Position numbers and translations under genes: made by a program. Below, in pieces: positions 10,672-20,923 of a stretch of DNA of 24,700 bases. Position 1 is the stretch's first letter. The number at the start of each line of letters is the position of its first letter. Under the pieces are notes generated by a model that did not search any database, was not told where the DNA came from, and saw only the letters and a list, made by a program, of their open reading frames with translations. The DNA lies in assembly GCA_049999805.1 (NCBI GenBank), contig JBNGIO010006010.1, positions 128,277-152,976 of the forward strand. The letters are read 5' to 3'. Origin of the DNA: Folioceros fuciformis (lineage: Eukaryota; Anthocerotophyta; Anthocerotopsida; Anthocerotales).

Positions 10672-10795
10672 ACAGAGCACAAAAGCCTAGCTCAGTGGGC
10701 ACCACCTGTTGTAATCTTGGTTTTTTCTTGTACTGAGTACGAAAACTTAGCTCAATGAGCACCACCAGTTGTAAGTTTTTTTTTTCTTCAGTAGG
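10672..10795 (+). repeat. Two-copy direct repeat with a tRNA A-box-like core
   Basis: Two diverged copies about 63 bp apart share the pattern AAAAGCCTAGCTCAGTGGGC then ACCACCTGTTGTAA, each followed by a T-rich run. The core TAGCTCAGTGGGC matches the RNA polymerase III A box of tRNA genes. No B box (GGTTCGAnnCC) is seen downstream and no cloverleaf forms, so this is not a tRNA. It may be a decayed tRNA-derived SINE. Confidence 0.4.
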
Positions 10796-10957
10796 CTTTC
10801 TGTTGAAGAGGCATTTTCTAAGTGTATATCATATTATATTCTCTTGTTTGAAATTCAATTGAGGTGTGGACGTGCGTAGTGTATAAAACCACATAACTTG
10901 ATTGTACATTTCAGAAGCCATACTACAACTTTGAGAAGTGTGGATGCATGTGGTGAA

Positions 10958-11212
10958 GATTTTGCAATATCACTTTGAATAGAGCAGCACCACTGTGTAG
11001 TGATTAACATGAGTATAATGTGGTGTGGTATAGATAGTTATTAACTAATGAACCATGCATGAGTATAACGTGGTGTAGTATAGATAGTTATTAACTAATT
11101 AATGAACTAGGCATGAGTGGAGATTTTGCAATATCACTTTTAATAGAGCAGCACTACTATGCAGTGATTAACATGAGTATAATGTGGTTATAGTTATTAA
11201 CTAGTGAACCAG
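10958..11212. repeat. Diverged tandem duplication, about 164-bp spacing
   Basis: A unit starting GATTTTGCAATATCACTTT at 10958 recurs at 11122 with the same order of internal words (AGAGCAGCAC, GTGATTAACATGAG, TAGTTATTAACTA). A partial third copy of the 3' half sits at about 11060-11110. AT-rich and noncoding. Confidence 0.8.
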
Positions 11213-11775
11213 ACATGGTACGATAACTACGATGTGTAGTGACATAGTTTGACACAAACTAGCAATTCTTTCTTGAGCATGAGTGTAAATGAGCTGGAAA
11301 TGGCCGAAAGATAGCATGATCAAAAAAAAGATTCAATTGCTTTTGCTTAAGGTGCTTCTCAACAAAGAAGTTTAAAGTCTATGAATCTTTATAGGGGAAA
11401 GTGATGAAACGTAAGGCATAGCAACCTTGTTTTAGTCGAAAGAAAACCCCTTGCAAAATTTTGGAACACTTGCAAAAGGAATGCACCCTCTTCAACATTA
11501 AGGATTCTTGCGAAGGGAAGACACCCTCATGGATAATTCAGATGTAAGATCCATATATGCAAAAATTCTAATCTCTTTAAATGCAATAGGATATGTAAGC
11601 AAAAACAAAAGAGCAAAAGTGCTCTTGTACCATACCATAATGAGAATAATAAACTAGCTCAAAGGATGCATATTGCAATCTATCTTGTGATAGCGAATAC
11701 ATGTCTTTAAATAAGCAAACTAGTTATAATCATAAGGTAGTTATAAATAATAAAATAACTATTAAATTAAACTAC
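11213..11775. other. AT-rich gene-free stretch beside the Copia remnant
   Basis: No coding sequence is recognised. Near 11466 and 11506 a short duplicated phrase occurs (CTTGCAAAAGGAATGCACCC and CTTGCGAAGGGAAGACACCC). The stretch lies on the 3' side of the minus-strand Copia remnant and may include its 3' untranslated sequence or LTR, but no LTR pair with TG...CA ends was identified. Confidence 0.4.
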
Positions 11776-12040
11776 CTAGTGCTTTAAGAATAAAATAATG
11801 TATGAAGTCTGAGGTGCCCTTATAGTGTGCTCTTCCATCACTTTAGGCAGCCCCTTGGTCAAAATGTTTGCAGCATTAGTTGCAGTATGGATATGTTGTG
11901 ATAGAACAATTCCATTCTCAACTACTTGCCTTATAAAAATGAAAGTAAATCTTGATGTTTTTCTGAACAAGCATGCAAAATAGAACTTGTTGTGAGTGCG
12001 ATTGCCAATTGATTATCACATTGCAATATGGTTGCTTCCA
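11776..12040 (-). pseudogene. Decayed Ty1/Copia RNase H C-terminal fragment
   Basis: In minus sense 12040 to about 11945 encodes a degraded CDNQLAIAL...HA-type RNase H block. After a frame change near 11950, FIRQVVENGIVLSQHI, then NAANILTKGLP, matches the terminal FIRE-VENG and ADI-TK-LP motifs of Copia polyproteins. The upstream integrase and reverse transcriptase are missing and the frame is broken, so it is inactive. The flanking sequence is replaced by tandem repeats. Confidence 0.8.
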
Positions 12041-12451
12041 ATGCATCTGATTATGGCATGTCTAGTGTCTAGTGTATCTGATTTGGGAAAAGTCTTATGT
12101 ATCTGATTATGGAAAAGTTTTATCCACATGATCTCATGTCTAGTGTCTAGTGTATCTAATTTGGGAAAAGTCTTATGTATCTGATTATGGAAAAGTTTTA
12201 TCTACATGATCTCTCGTTCTTATGTATCTGATTATGGAAAAGTCTTATCCACATGATCTCTCGTCCTGCAAGGAAGAGGACATAAAGACATGTCCAGTGT
12301 ATCTAATTAAGGAAAATTCTTATCCACATGATGTCTCGTCGTGCAAGAAAGAGAACTTTTGCAAGAAAGAGAACTTTAGGCCATGTCTTCTATATCTGAT
12401 TATGGAAAAGTCTTATCCATATGACCTTCCGTCTTGGAAGGAAGAAAACTC
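12041..12451. repeat. Irregular tandem array built on a TATCTGATTATGGAAAAG unit
   Basis: The phrase TATCTGATTATGGAAAAG, then TCTTATCCACATGATCTC, recurs at least six times with substitutions and deletions, interleaved with short duplicated phrases such as CATGTCTAGTGTCTAGTGT and GCAAGAAAGAGAACTTT. The array keeps a plus-strand frame open from 12222 to 12698, giving repeating YLIMEKSYPHDLSSCK-like peptides; this looks like an accident of repeat length, not a gene. Confidence 0.85.
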
Positions 12452-12699
12452 AATATTCAGCTCCATAATAATGGACATCAGCTTGGACTGCCTATTGATA
12501 ATTAAATCTTGCAAGGATATATCATCAATGGCTAAAGATTTTCTTCTATCCACATCCCTAACCCAATATGAAGTAAGTATGCTATTACCTATGTGCCAAT
12601 TCCTCATACACATATGTTGCATGCCTTGTCAGGAACATCGCGAATATCAGGACATGTTCATCCAGTTAAATATAGAAGGCTTGCTACCATCTCTTTGAA

Positions 12700-13225
12700 G
12701 GTAGAGATTAACATTTTCTACTTGTTCAACATGAGGAAGGCTCCTCCCACCTCATTGACATTTTCTACTTGTTCAACATGAGGAAGGCTCCTCCCACCCG
12801 ATAGACATTTTCTACTTGTTCAACCTCCCACCCGATAGACATTTTCTACTTGTTCAACATCAGGAAGGCTCCTCCCACCTAATTAGACACAGGAAGGCTC
12901 CTCCCACCTGATTAGACNNNNNNNNNNNNNNNNNNNNNNNNNNNNNNNNNNNNNNNNNNNNNNNNNNNNNNNNNNNNNNNNNNNNNNNNNNNNNNNNNNN
13001 NNNNNNNNNNNNNNNNNATTAGACATTTTCTACTTGTCCAACATCAGGAAGGCTCCTACCACCTAATTAGACACAGGAAGGCTCCTCCCACCTGATTAGA
13101 CATTTTCTACTTGTCCAACATCAGGAAGGCTCCTACCACCTCCTTGTTCACTGTTCAGCATCAGGAAGGCTCGTACCACCTCCCGAGAAGGTAAAGATTG
13201 ACATTTTCTACTTGTTCAACATCAG
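12700..13225. repeat. Tandem array of a roughly 45-55-bp unit, interrupted by the assembly gap
   Basis: Units read ACATTTTCTACTTGTTCAAC, then ATCAGGAAGGCTCCTCCCAC, then CTGATTAG, with variants (TTGTCC, CTCCTACC) and partial units. The same units continue on both sides of the N run, so the gap falls inside the array and true copy number is unknown. Confidence 0.9.
12918..13017. other. Assembly gap of exactly 100 N
   Basis: One hundred consecutive N, the usual placeholder for a gap of unknown size. Both flanks are the same tandem repeat, which explains the assembly failure. Confidence 0.99.
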
Positions 13226-13426
13226 TTGCTTGTGGGACTGTGGTCAATAGAAAGCTTGTGAGCTTATCCAAGGCTTATGTCCATCCCATCGTTTAAGAGG
13301 ACCGTGATTAAATAAGGGCTTTACTGGCAGCAGAAGATTGTGGACATAACGGACACCTACTACCACTTCTGCCGGACCTGAGGTCATTAGGATGGAATGG
13401 CATGTAATTCATGATATTGTACACTT
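13226..13426. other. Probable PRMT7 3' UTR and flank
   Basis: Short non-repetitive stretch between the tandem array and the PRMT7 stop codon. Nothing else is recognised and no minus-strand AATAAA was found. Confidence 0.4.
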
Positions 13427-16400
13427 TTACGAAAACTTTGCATCAACGACCATACTTCCATCACTTGACTCAAAGACGGCAGTCACAATCACTAGCTCAG
13501 CACCTCGGCAAGGATCTCCTTCCCCGAACGACGAAGGTGGTTGAACTGATACAGGAGCCCTCAATAACTTCACTCCTTGTTTCCAAAATGTCGGATTACT
13601 TCCTGCCAACAGACGTAATGAGATACATTAGTGATATCTCTCAGGCCCTGCACACGATTCCCAGCTGCTTAGAATCGTTGGATCATCTGCTCCATCTTTG
13701 CTGTACGAAAATCTCCGGACTATCGGTACCTGATGGACCTGTTGAGTATACCAGCTCTCCACTCTCGTCGTAGACCCAGTCGATCCATAGAACAAGTGCA
13801 TGACAGATTCCGGATTGAGTGACGGGAACCTGCATGACAGAGCTTAGTGATTTATGGACACTCTTTAGACACTCTGGGTGTAACACATGGTGCATGATTT
13901 GGATCTCCCCAGAGACAAGATTTACAACCTTTATTTCACCTCGAGCCGTTTCCACCTTCCTGTCGAAGTTGAATTCGATCAAATTGAATGCCTCTGTTAG
14001 TTCCTGTTGACCAGAAGGACAGCCGCATGTGTTACAATGGAAGTAACGCATCTCCACTACTTCGCATATATAATGACGCATCATACTCCGACTCTTCACC
14101 TTCATGTGCCCACATTGCCACAATGCGTACGACAGGACTGGTCCTTCAAGAGGCTCGGGGAGCTGGCCACATGCACCCAGAGCCACATTCACACACGAGT
14201 GATCGAAACCCTCAACTAATCCAAGACTACGCCTGCTTTGCCACAAATCCTGCACTTCCAAACCATGGCAGAGTGAGGTTCCATATCTCTGGCTCAAAGG
14301 TGAAGACAGTAAGTGTTCGCTAGGTTACGTACAGGAAGGTATACAGCCATTCCCCGGAGAATTGCCCTGAATGGGACAATAGTGAAGTTATCTGCAAGAA
14401 GGGGGTCCAAAAGAGTTCTCTCAAACCTGGCATGCATGCGCCGTGTTAGACACGTAACATTGGCAGCTTAGTTGTGTTTGCGCTTTGAGGGTGATTGAGC
14501 CACTGAGAACACACCAGAAGCGGAAGTTCTGCCATGGAAGGCAGCCCTCATTATCCCAGTAATATGGTTCAGCTAGTATGATATCCACCTGCTCCATTGC
14601 ACAAACTGGTTAGAACCACATATTCCAAAGAGATCACACACAAGTAGCAATGGGACCTTCAACACGCTACAGGCAGCCATGTGCACACCCTCTGGCCATT
14701 CAAGTCTTCCGAAGTCAAGGACGATGCATTTTTCGATAACACGTTAATGCGCTGAGGCTGGATATTATTCCTCTCCAGCACGCTCCGTATCAGATCAGGG
14801 TTGTGATTTTTGAGCCCAGGCAACAACGTTGCGACTTCTGAAGGCGTATTTGCCCGTGCTGCTGCCAGAGTCATAAGCAGGCTATCGTCTAATACAAGAC
14901 ATCTGGACAGAGATCTTCCTTCAGTCTGCATTTCACAAGTACCTTAGCCTCAGATAGCGAACCTTTCCTGCTGTTATCATTGCTGGTTGTCAAGGCCACA
15001 AATATCAAGGCTAGCTTCCACAAGTTATGTTTCCTGATCGTGTTCGCAAGAGGCAGACGATACCCTACCACTTTGGTGACAGCTGCCAGCACTAGAGATC
15101 GCAGTTGTTGGTCACCCAGCATGCCAACTCTTTCCGACTTCATTGCCAGTCGTGTACAGTTCTTGGCTGGTTCGGATTGATGACATGCGTCACTGACTGA
15201 TTCTTCTTGATCCGAATTGTGGATATGATACCGCACACTTATTTTGTCATGAACCGCTTCAATCTTCAACGTTGCATCACAAGCAACCTCCAAATCTTGG
15301 CGCCCAAAGAGCCACACTGCTTGCTTCCAATGTTCTCGCCAAAGCGAAACACCTAAACAGCACGACAGAGCTGTCAGTGATCAGATCAGATATAGTCACA
15401 TCATCAACCAAGGGATCTGAGAGATATGTACCGACATCAGGCGCACTGCTCAAGAGCTGGGCCCACTGAGGAGCAGTGGAGTAAGTCACTGAGCATTCTT
15501 CATCCAAGTGCAGCACCCACCTGGATCGCAGTGATTAGTTTATTTGCCAACCAGGCTTAGAAATATCCAAGATTCTAAAGCTAATGCGGATGTGCGACAT
15601 TCTTCTCATAATCCTTTGAGTGCGAACCTGGCAACTGCTACTAACCATGAAACCAAAGCATGCACCTTTCCACCTTGAGTGACAGGAACCTCAAGCACAA
15701 TCTGCCGGTAATCACTCGGCATCTTGGAGAAATCAAAGGTAAAGACCTCAAACTGTTCTGAGAGCTGCACACAAACGCCCCAAAGTTCAACGAAGTCCCT
15801 GACAACCTTAACCCTACCTCCTTAGAATGCCACGAATATGTAGGCAGCACCACTCCTTACTACTCGTAAGTTGTTTGAGAGTGCGTCAATTTGCAACTCG
15901 CACTTTGTTGGCAAAAAGCTGTCCAGAGAAGCATGAAGGACCAGCCCATCAGCTTCGCTGCCCCTAAGGTCACAGCATCTCCTCAAGAATTCGCATTCCA
16001 CGAGCTGCAAGCAGACAGGCCACGATATTCTTTGCGTTCGATACATATACATAAGGTCGACAATATGCCAAGACATAGCATGCTACCATGAGACAAACCT
16101 GACCATAAATGGTAGCCTTGAAGGGCACAGTCCGGGGATTGGGTGTGAGCAAATGAGCATGTGCGTGCTGCAATGTTGGGATAAGCCCTTCGCCTAGGAG
16201 CTCTGAATCCAATATCTCGCTGACCTGAATCAAGGAAGCACGGTGGTCAGGCACAATCCAGGAAAAAAACATGCTCGCCTTACACCCTGTAAGTTCTCTC
16301 TGAACTGAGGGCTGAAATTTGAAAATCAGCCCACTACCCACCAGAACATCGGACCGAGAGGGCATGTCAATCCCAACTTGCATCTCATCAGAACGCTTAT

Positions 16401-17056
16401 GGACAAGGCGCACACCAAAACTCATCCCATTGGCACGTAGCACCTTTCTGGCCAGCCGAAGCATGGGCAGAAATGATTCGCAGGATGTGACTCTCCTATT
16501 TTCAGCAGAGTCGATCCATTCCAGATCTCCTGCAGCACCTTGTTCCCGCATGGCACGTAAAGCCATCATAGATAACAATCCTGTTCCTGAGCTGCAAAGA
16601 CAAGAAACATCTGAGAGCCGAGGCAACCCACCCTCTCCTCTGCTTGCCTGGGCATCAACAGGACGAGCGAGCCAGCATCTCAAACTGGCACTCATACCCA
16701 ATGTCCAGAACATGCCGAGCACCCTGCACCGCCTTTTCGATTGCTCTAGAATAAGCTGCGTTGCGCGCACGGTCATTGAGCATGTCCAGGTAGGAGGTCC
16801 CGCTGAGCTCCCATTTTGCAGCAATGGTGCAATCGCCCTGGCGCTGGTCCTCGTCCTGTTCCTGGTCCGTGACCACCTCCCATTCAGACACCCCAGTGAG
16901 TGGGTTCAGCCGCTGTCGCAGAATCACTGCCGGACTAGCTTGGCCCATGGCGGCTCCACTCCAATTACGCTGACGCCTGCCCTTACCAGCACAGACCCGC
17001 GCAGGGTGATGCAAGTAAAGCTGCTTGGACAGCTTCAGACAGGCAGCCAACTTCAT
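13427..17056 (-). CDS. PRMT7: Protein arginine N-methyltransferase 7, complete, 14 exons
   Basis: SAM-dependent enzyme of the PRMT7 class (type III, monomethylarginine) with two tandem methyltransferase modules. Exons, 5' to 3': 16698-17056, 16342-16591, 16099-16224, 15861-16004, 15646-15764, 15432-15520, 15069-15352, 14689-14925, 14515-14588, 14333-14426, 14100-14249, 14003-14099 boundary giving 13929-14003, 13730-13829, 13427-13602. Total 2277 nt, 758 residues, near the Arabidopsis protein (about 724). Visible motifs: SAM-binding VLDIGSGTG at 116-124; double-E loop SEILDSELLGEG from 205; HWKQAVW block in exon 7; second-module CLVLDDS in exon 8, VDIILAEPYY and LPWQNFRFW in exon 9, VEGFDHS in exon 11, and WKQGVKLL in exon 14. 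The first 36 residues are basic and may be a targeting extension, or translation may start at Met37. Introns 2, 11 and 12 are stop-free multiples of three; their removal is inferred from homology. Divergent from the ABCD2-like gene. Confidence 0.92.
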
Positions 17057-17491
17057 GTAGTGTTACTGACAGTTGCTTGCCTGCAACAACAACAACGACT
17101 CACAGGATAGAATTATTTTTGCAGTAATCCAGTCCGATGGACCTACGGAAGTGGAAAGCCATTGGCCATGGAAGCCCATCACCACTTTCCACCAGGCAAG
17201 GAATGTCCGTCGATATATTCGCTTGTACTCTCACACAGGAGAGGATGCGCTCCTGACGGCCACCATCCTCTGCAGTGCAAGCACCTCGCCCATGGTTAAG
17301 CTCACAATCAGCTTGCAACTGGCTTAGGAATCATCCGCATCTTCTTGGCTGGTCCAATCGGGCAAGAAACCGGCACATATTTTAAGGACTTCTGTTGAGA
17401 ATTTGGGAGAAGTTGCATCCCTCCCAACGTACCAGCGATGGATCCCGAGTAGCGGCAGGATCGTGTTACTGCCTGTGCGGCGGGATCAGCC
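17057..17491. promoter_or_regulatory. Divergent intergenic region, PRMT7 / ABCD2-like
   Basis: Only 435 bp separate the two opposite start codons, so both 5' UTRs and both promoters must fit here. No convincing TATA box or conserved coding sequence was seen. Shared regulation is possible but only inferred from spacing. Confidence 0.5.
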
Positions 17492-20400
17492 ATGAGCGTT
17501 GTGCTGCCCACTGCCTCTGTGATTCTGGGTTGTAGGGAGCACCGCTGCTTCTGCACTTACCACGGCTGGGAGAGGAATGCCAAGGTCAGGAGGGCTGCCC
17601 AAGGGTCCAGCCGTTTGAGTCTTTTGTGGCCGCCAGGATATAGCAGGAAGAGACGCAAGGCCTCCATCAGATGCAGTGGATCAGAGCAGGACTCTTTCAG
17701 GAAGGATGAAGGAAATGGATTAGCGGGGCAGCTCACAGGCGCCAATTCCCCTCTCAGAGCTCCTCCTAAGGTGGCTCCGACACATGAAGGTCTGGTGGGT
17801 CGGAACCCAAGTGGAGAAACTTCCAAAGAAGCGGATGCTTCCGGAGACTGCATTGTGGACCCCGAGCTGCCATCGGAGCAAAAGGTGAGCTGGTTCTTAA
17901 TTCGTAACATGGTGTGGGGTAGCAATTAGTCATGTGGAAGGTCTAACACGGCTAAGCGTGTGCTGCAGAGAGTGGGATCCGACTTGAAGACCCTTATCAG
18001 GAGATTCTGGAAGGTAGCTGCCCCATATTGGAGCTCAGAGGATAAGGTGCAAGCACGCCTCCGGCTGGCTGGCGTTTTTGCGCTCACCTTGGCAACCACT
18101 GGGATAAGTGTAGGATTCAACTTTCTTGGGCGTGACTTCTACAACGCCCTGGCCAGTGAGTCAATCAAGCTTGTGACTTTTTTACACCATTGTTTGAAGC
18201 TCAAACTCAGTCACTCCTTCTGTTCGTGGCTCCTTACCCATGGCTCTTGCTCGTCCTTGTTCTAGGCAAGGATGAGGAACGTTTCAGGACTCAGCTACTG
18301 TATTATCTGGGAGCCTTCATTGCCGGAATTCCGGTGAGCATATAGCCGTAATTGCTTGGCTACTATTCTCTGAAGCGAAATCAACATGCATGATACATTG
18401 CATGTCCTCAAGAAGGGGTTTCTTGCTTACCACTGTAATTCGGTAGATGGTCTGCCACCCTAGCTGGAGATGTAGATTGGAGCTCAGTTTATGCTCCTGC
18501 TCTCCTCTCAAGTCTGATTGCATTCACTCAAACGATCGATGTCTATTCACTGATTTCTTATGTCTGAAGTGGTTCTTGTTAGGTTTTCGTGTTCCGAGAC
18601 TACGGGAGGGAGACATTATCACTGCGCTGGCGAGCATGGATGACTAAATTCTACATGAGCAGATACTTTGACAACAGGACATTCTACAATATTCAGTCGC
18701 AGTCCCTCATCGATAACCCTGACCAGAGAATTGTGGATGACCTCAATGCCTTCACAGGCACAGCCCTCTCATTTGCACTTGCAATATTTAATGCGACAAT
18801 AGACCTTATATCGTTCAGCGGCATTTTGTATGGTATATACCCTCCACTATTTGGCGTGTTGATTGTCTACTCCCTTGGAGGAACGGCAATCAGTGTTGCA
18901 CTGGGCAAGGTGAGGTGAAGCTATGCAGACATCATTGCGTGACCTTTACGCAGTACATCTTGCTGGCATCCTCCTGTTGGATGAGACCAGGAACTAATTC
19001 TATGTCATTTCCAGGGCTTGGTTGGCTTGAACTTCATGCAGGAGAAGCGTGAGGCCGATTTCCGTTACGGCCTTGTGAGGGTGCGGGAAAATGCTGAGTC
19101 CATTGCCTTCTATGGGGGAGAACTGAATGAGATACAGTTGCTTATCCAGCGGTTCAAGGAATCCTTCAACAATTACAGCGTGAGTTCCCCAGTCTGCGTG
19201 GCAGAGTGCGCCCATGAAGTGTTGAGGTGTTTGCTTATTTTGTCACGACTCATCAGCCATCTGACGATGCTTTTTGTCGCACAGAAATTGTTGATAGCTT
19301 CCAGAAACTTGGACTTTTTTACAAGTGGATACCGTTATCTCATCCAACTTCTCCCTGCTGCAGTCGTGGCACCTCTATACTTTGCCGGGAAGATAGAGTT
19401 TGGTGTCATCAACCAGTCCTTTTCTGCTTTCAACCACATACTTGGCGATTTCTCTATTATCGTGTACCAGTTTCAGTCGATTAGTGCATTTTCAGCTGTG
19501 GTGGATCGACTTGGTAGGTTTCCTGACCATAGCCTGACAGGCGCTTTCATGATGTAGATCACACAGTGTTGTCTCATGATGCAACTCTCTGGTTGAGCAG
19601 GGGAATTCAGTGAAATATTGGACCAGCAAAACGGCCCATTAGAGGAGTCTGCGGCAGGAGACTCCACAAAGGATGCTTATACAGCGCAGATATCGCTTCT
19701 TGATATGCCTCTTAAGCAGATGGATAGGGAGCAACTACATGGACAGGTCTTGCTGGAAATATGTAACCTGACGTTACGAACACCTCAAAACACCATGACG
19801 TTGGTAAACGACCTGTCTTTACGTGTGCATCAAGGTGAACACCTGCTGGTGAGAGTCCCAGTCACACAAATGTTTGTAATCTATAGAAGGTGGTTATGGT
19901 GTTTTAGCCTGGTGTAGTGACCCGAGGTCCCCTTTCCACCAGGTCATGGGGGCGAGTGGCACCGGAAAGACATCACTGCTTCGGGCTGTTGCTGGACTTT
20001 GGCGTTCGGGTGATGGCACCATCAAACGGTACGTCCGATCAGAACAAAACGAAGTGCACGCAGCTGATGGAACGTCACAGGAGGAGTTGTCCACTGCTCC
20101 TGCACCAAACCTCGTCAACTCAGATGTCGGTGTCTTCTTCGTACCTCAAAGGCCTTACATGGTGCTAGGCACGCTTCGACAACAGTTGCTGTATCCCACC
20201 TGGACCCAGGGTCCTGCTGAAACCGCTTCTGAAGTGAAAGGTGATGAATCAACTCCGTTCCATCTTTTGCTACTACTGGTTCTGTGAAGTTGGATGATGT
20301 TAGCTAACAAAACGAGGCTCTCCCATTCCAGATTCGCTATTCTTTCTTGGCAAACCTGAATCTCACTCTGTGGGACGTCCCATCGACACTGCCCCGGACG

Positions 20401-20923
20401 ACGACGAACTGCTCCGAACTCTTGAAAAGGTGAGATTGGAGCACCTCATGTCACGCTGTGACGGACTGGACTCCCGTGTGGAGTGGTCGAGCGTGCTCTC
20501 CCTCGGAGAACAACAGCGTCTTGCTTTTGCTCGGCTTCTACTCACTCGACCAGCTCTGGCTCTCATGGATGAGTCAACAAGTGCACTGGACGAAAGCAAC
20601 GAGGTACACATCCACTCCATGCCTCCTCCCATCCCCACTCAACTGCACCTCCCTCTGAATTCCATCAACCCGCGAAAACACCCACACCCTCGTCTCATGC
20701 AAGAGCTCAATCTGTCCTGCAGGCCCATCTCTACACTCAGGTGAAGGCAGCAGGAGTAACCTTCGTCAGCGTGGGCCACCGCAGCACCCTCCTCAAGTAT
20801 CACACCCACATCCTTCAGTTAACAGATTCTCAAGACACCACCGGCTGCAAATGGACAGTAAGCCCAATCCAGGAACGTCTCCCACACCGACCAGAGATCC
20901 AAACCACGTCTAGATCTGATTAG
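17492..20923 (+). CDS. ABCD2: ABC transporter D family half transporter, probably plastid, complete, 10 exons
   Basis: Half-size ABC transporter of the plant ABCD2 type, which must dimerise to form a pump; the plant ABCD2 branch is predicted to sit in the plastid envelope rather than the peroxisome, and its substrate is not settled. Exons: 17492-17884, 17969-18155, 18266-18333, 18583-18909, 19015-19179, 19285-19513, 19601-19848, 19943-20240, 20332-20603, 20723-20923; 2388 nt, 795 residues (Arabidopsis about 706). Residues 1-130 are Ser/Arg/Gly-rich and resemble a long transit region. The transmembrane domain runs from about 145 to 400, starting after APYWSSEDKVQARL and containing VGFNFLGRDFYNALAS and the EAA-like FRDYGRETLSLRWRAWMTK loop. 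Nucleotide-binding domain: Walker A GASGTGKT (542-549), Q-loop VPQRP (606-610), signature LSLGEQ (694-699), Walker B ALALMDE (713-719), switch His at 748. All ATPase motifs are intact. The first exon is poorly conserved, so the start is less certain than the rest. Confidence 0.92.

Noticed and set aside
10672-10700. tRNA gene suggested by the TAGCTCAGTGGGC A box
   Set aside because: No acceptor-stem pairing, anticodon arm or B box could be formed.
12222-12698. Long plus-strand open frame of about 158 codons
   Set aside because: The first half is translated tandem repeat (recurring YLIMEKSYPHDLSSCK-like peptides), with no domain, no homologue recognised and no promoter or splice context. The openness follows from repeat length.
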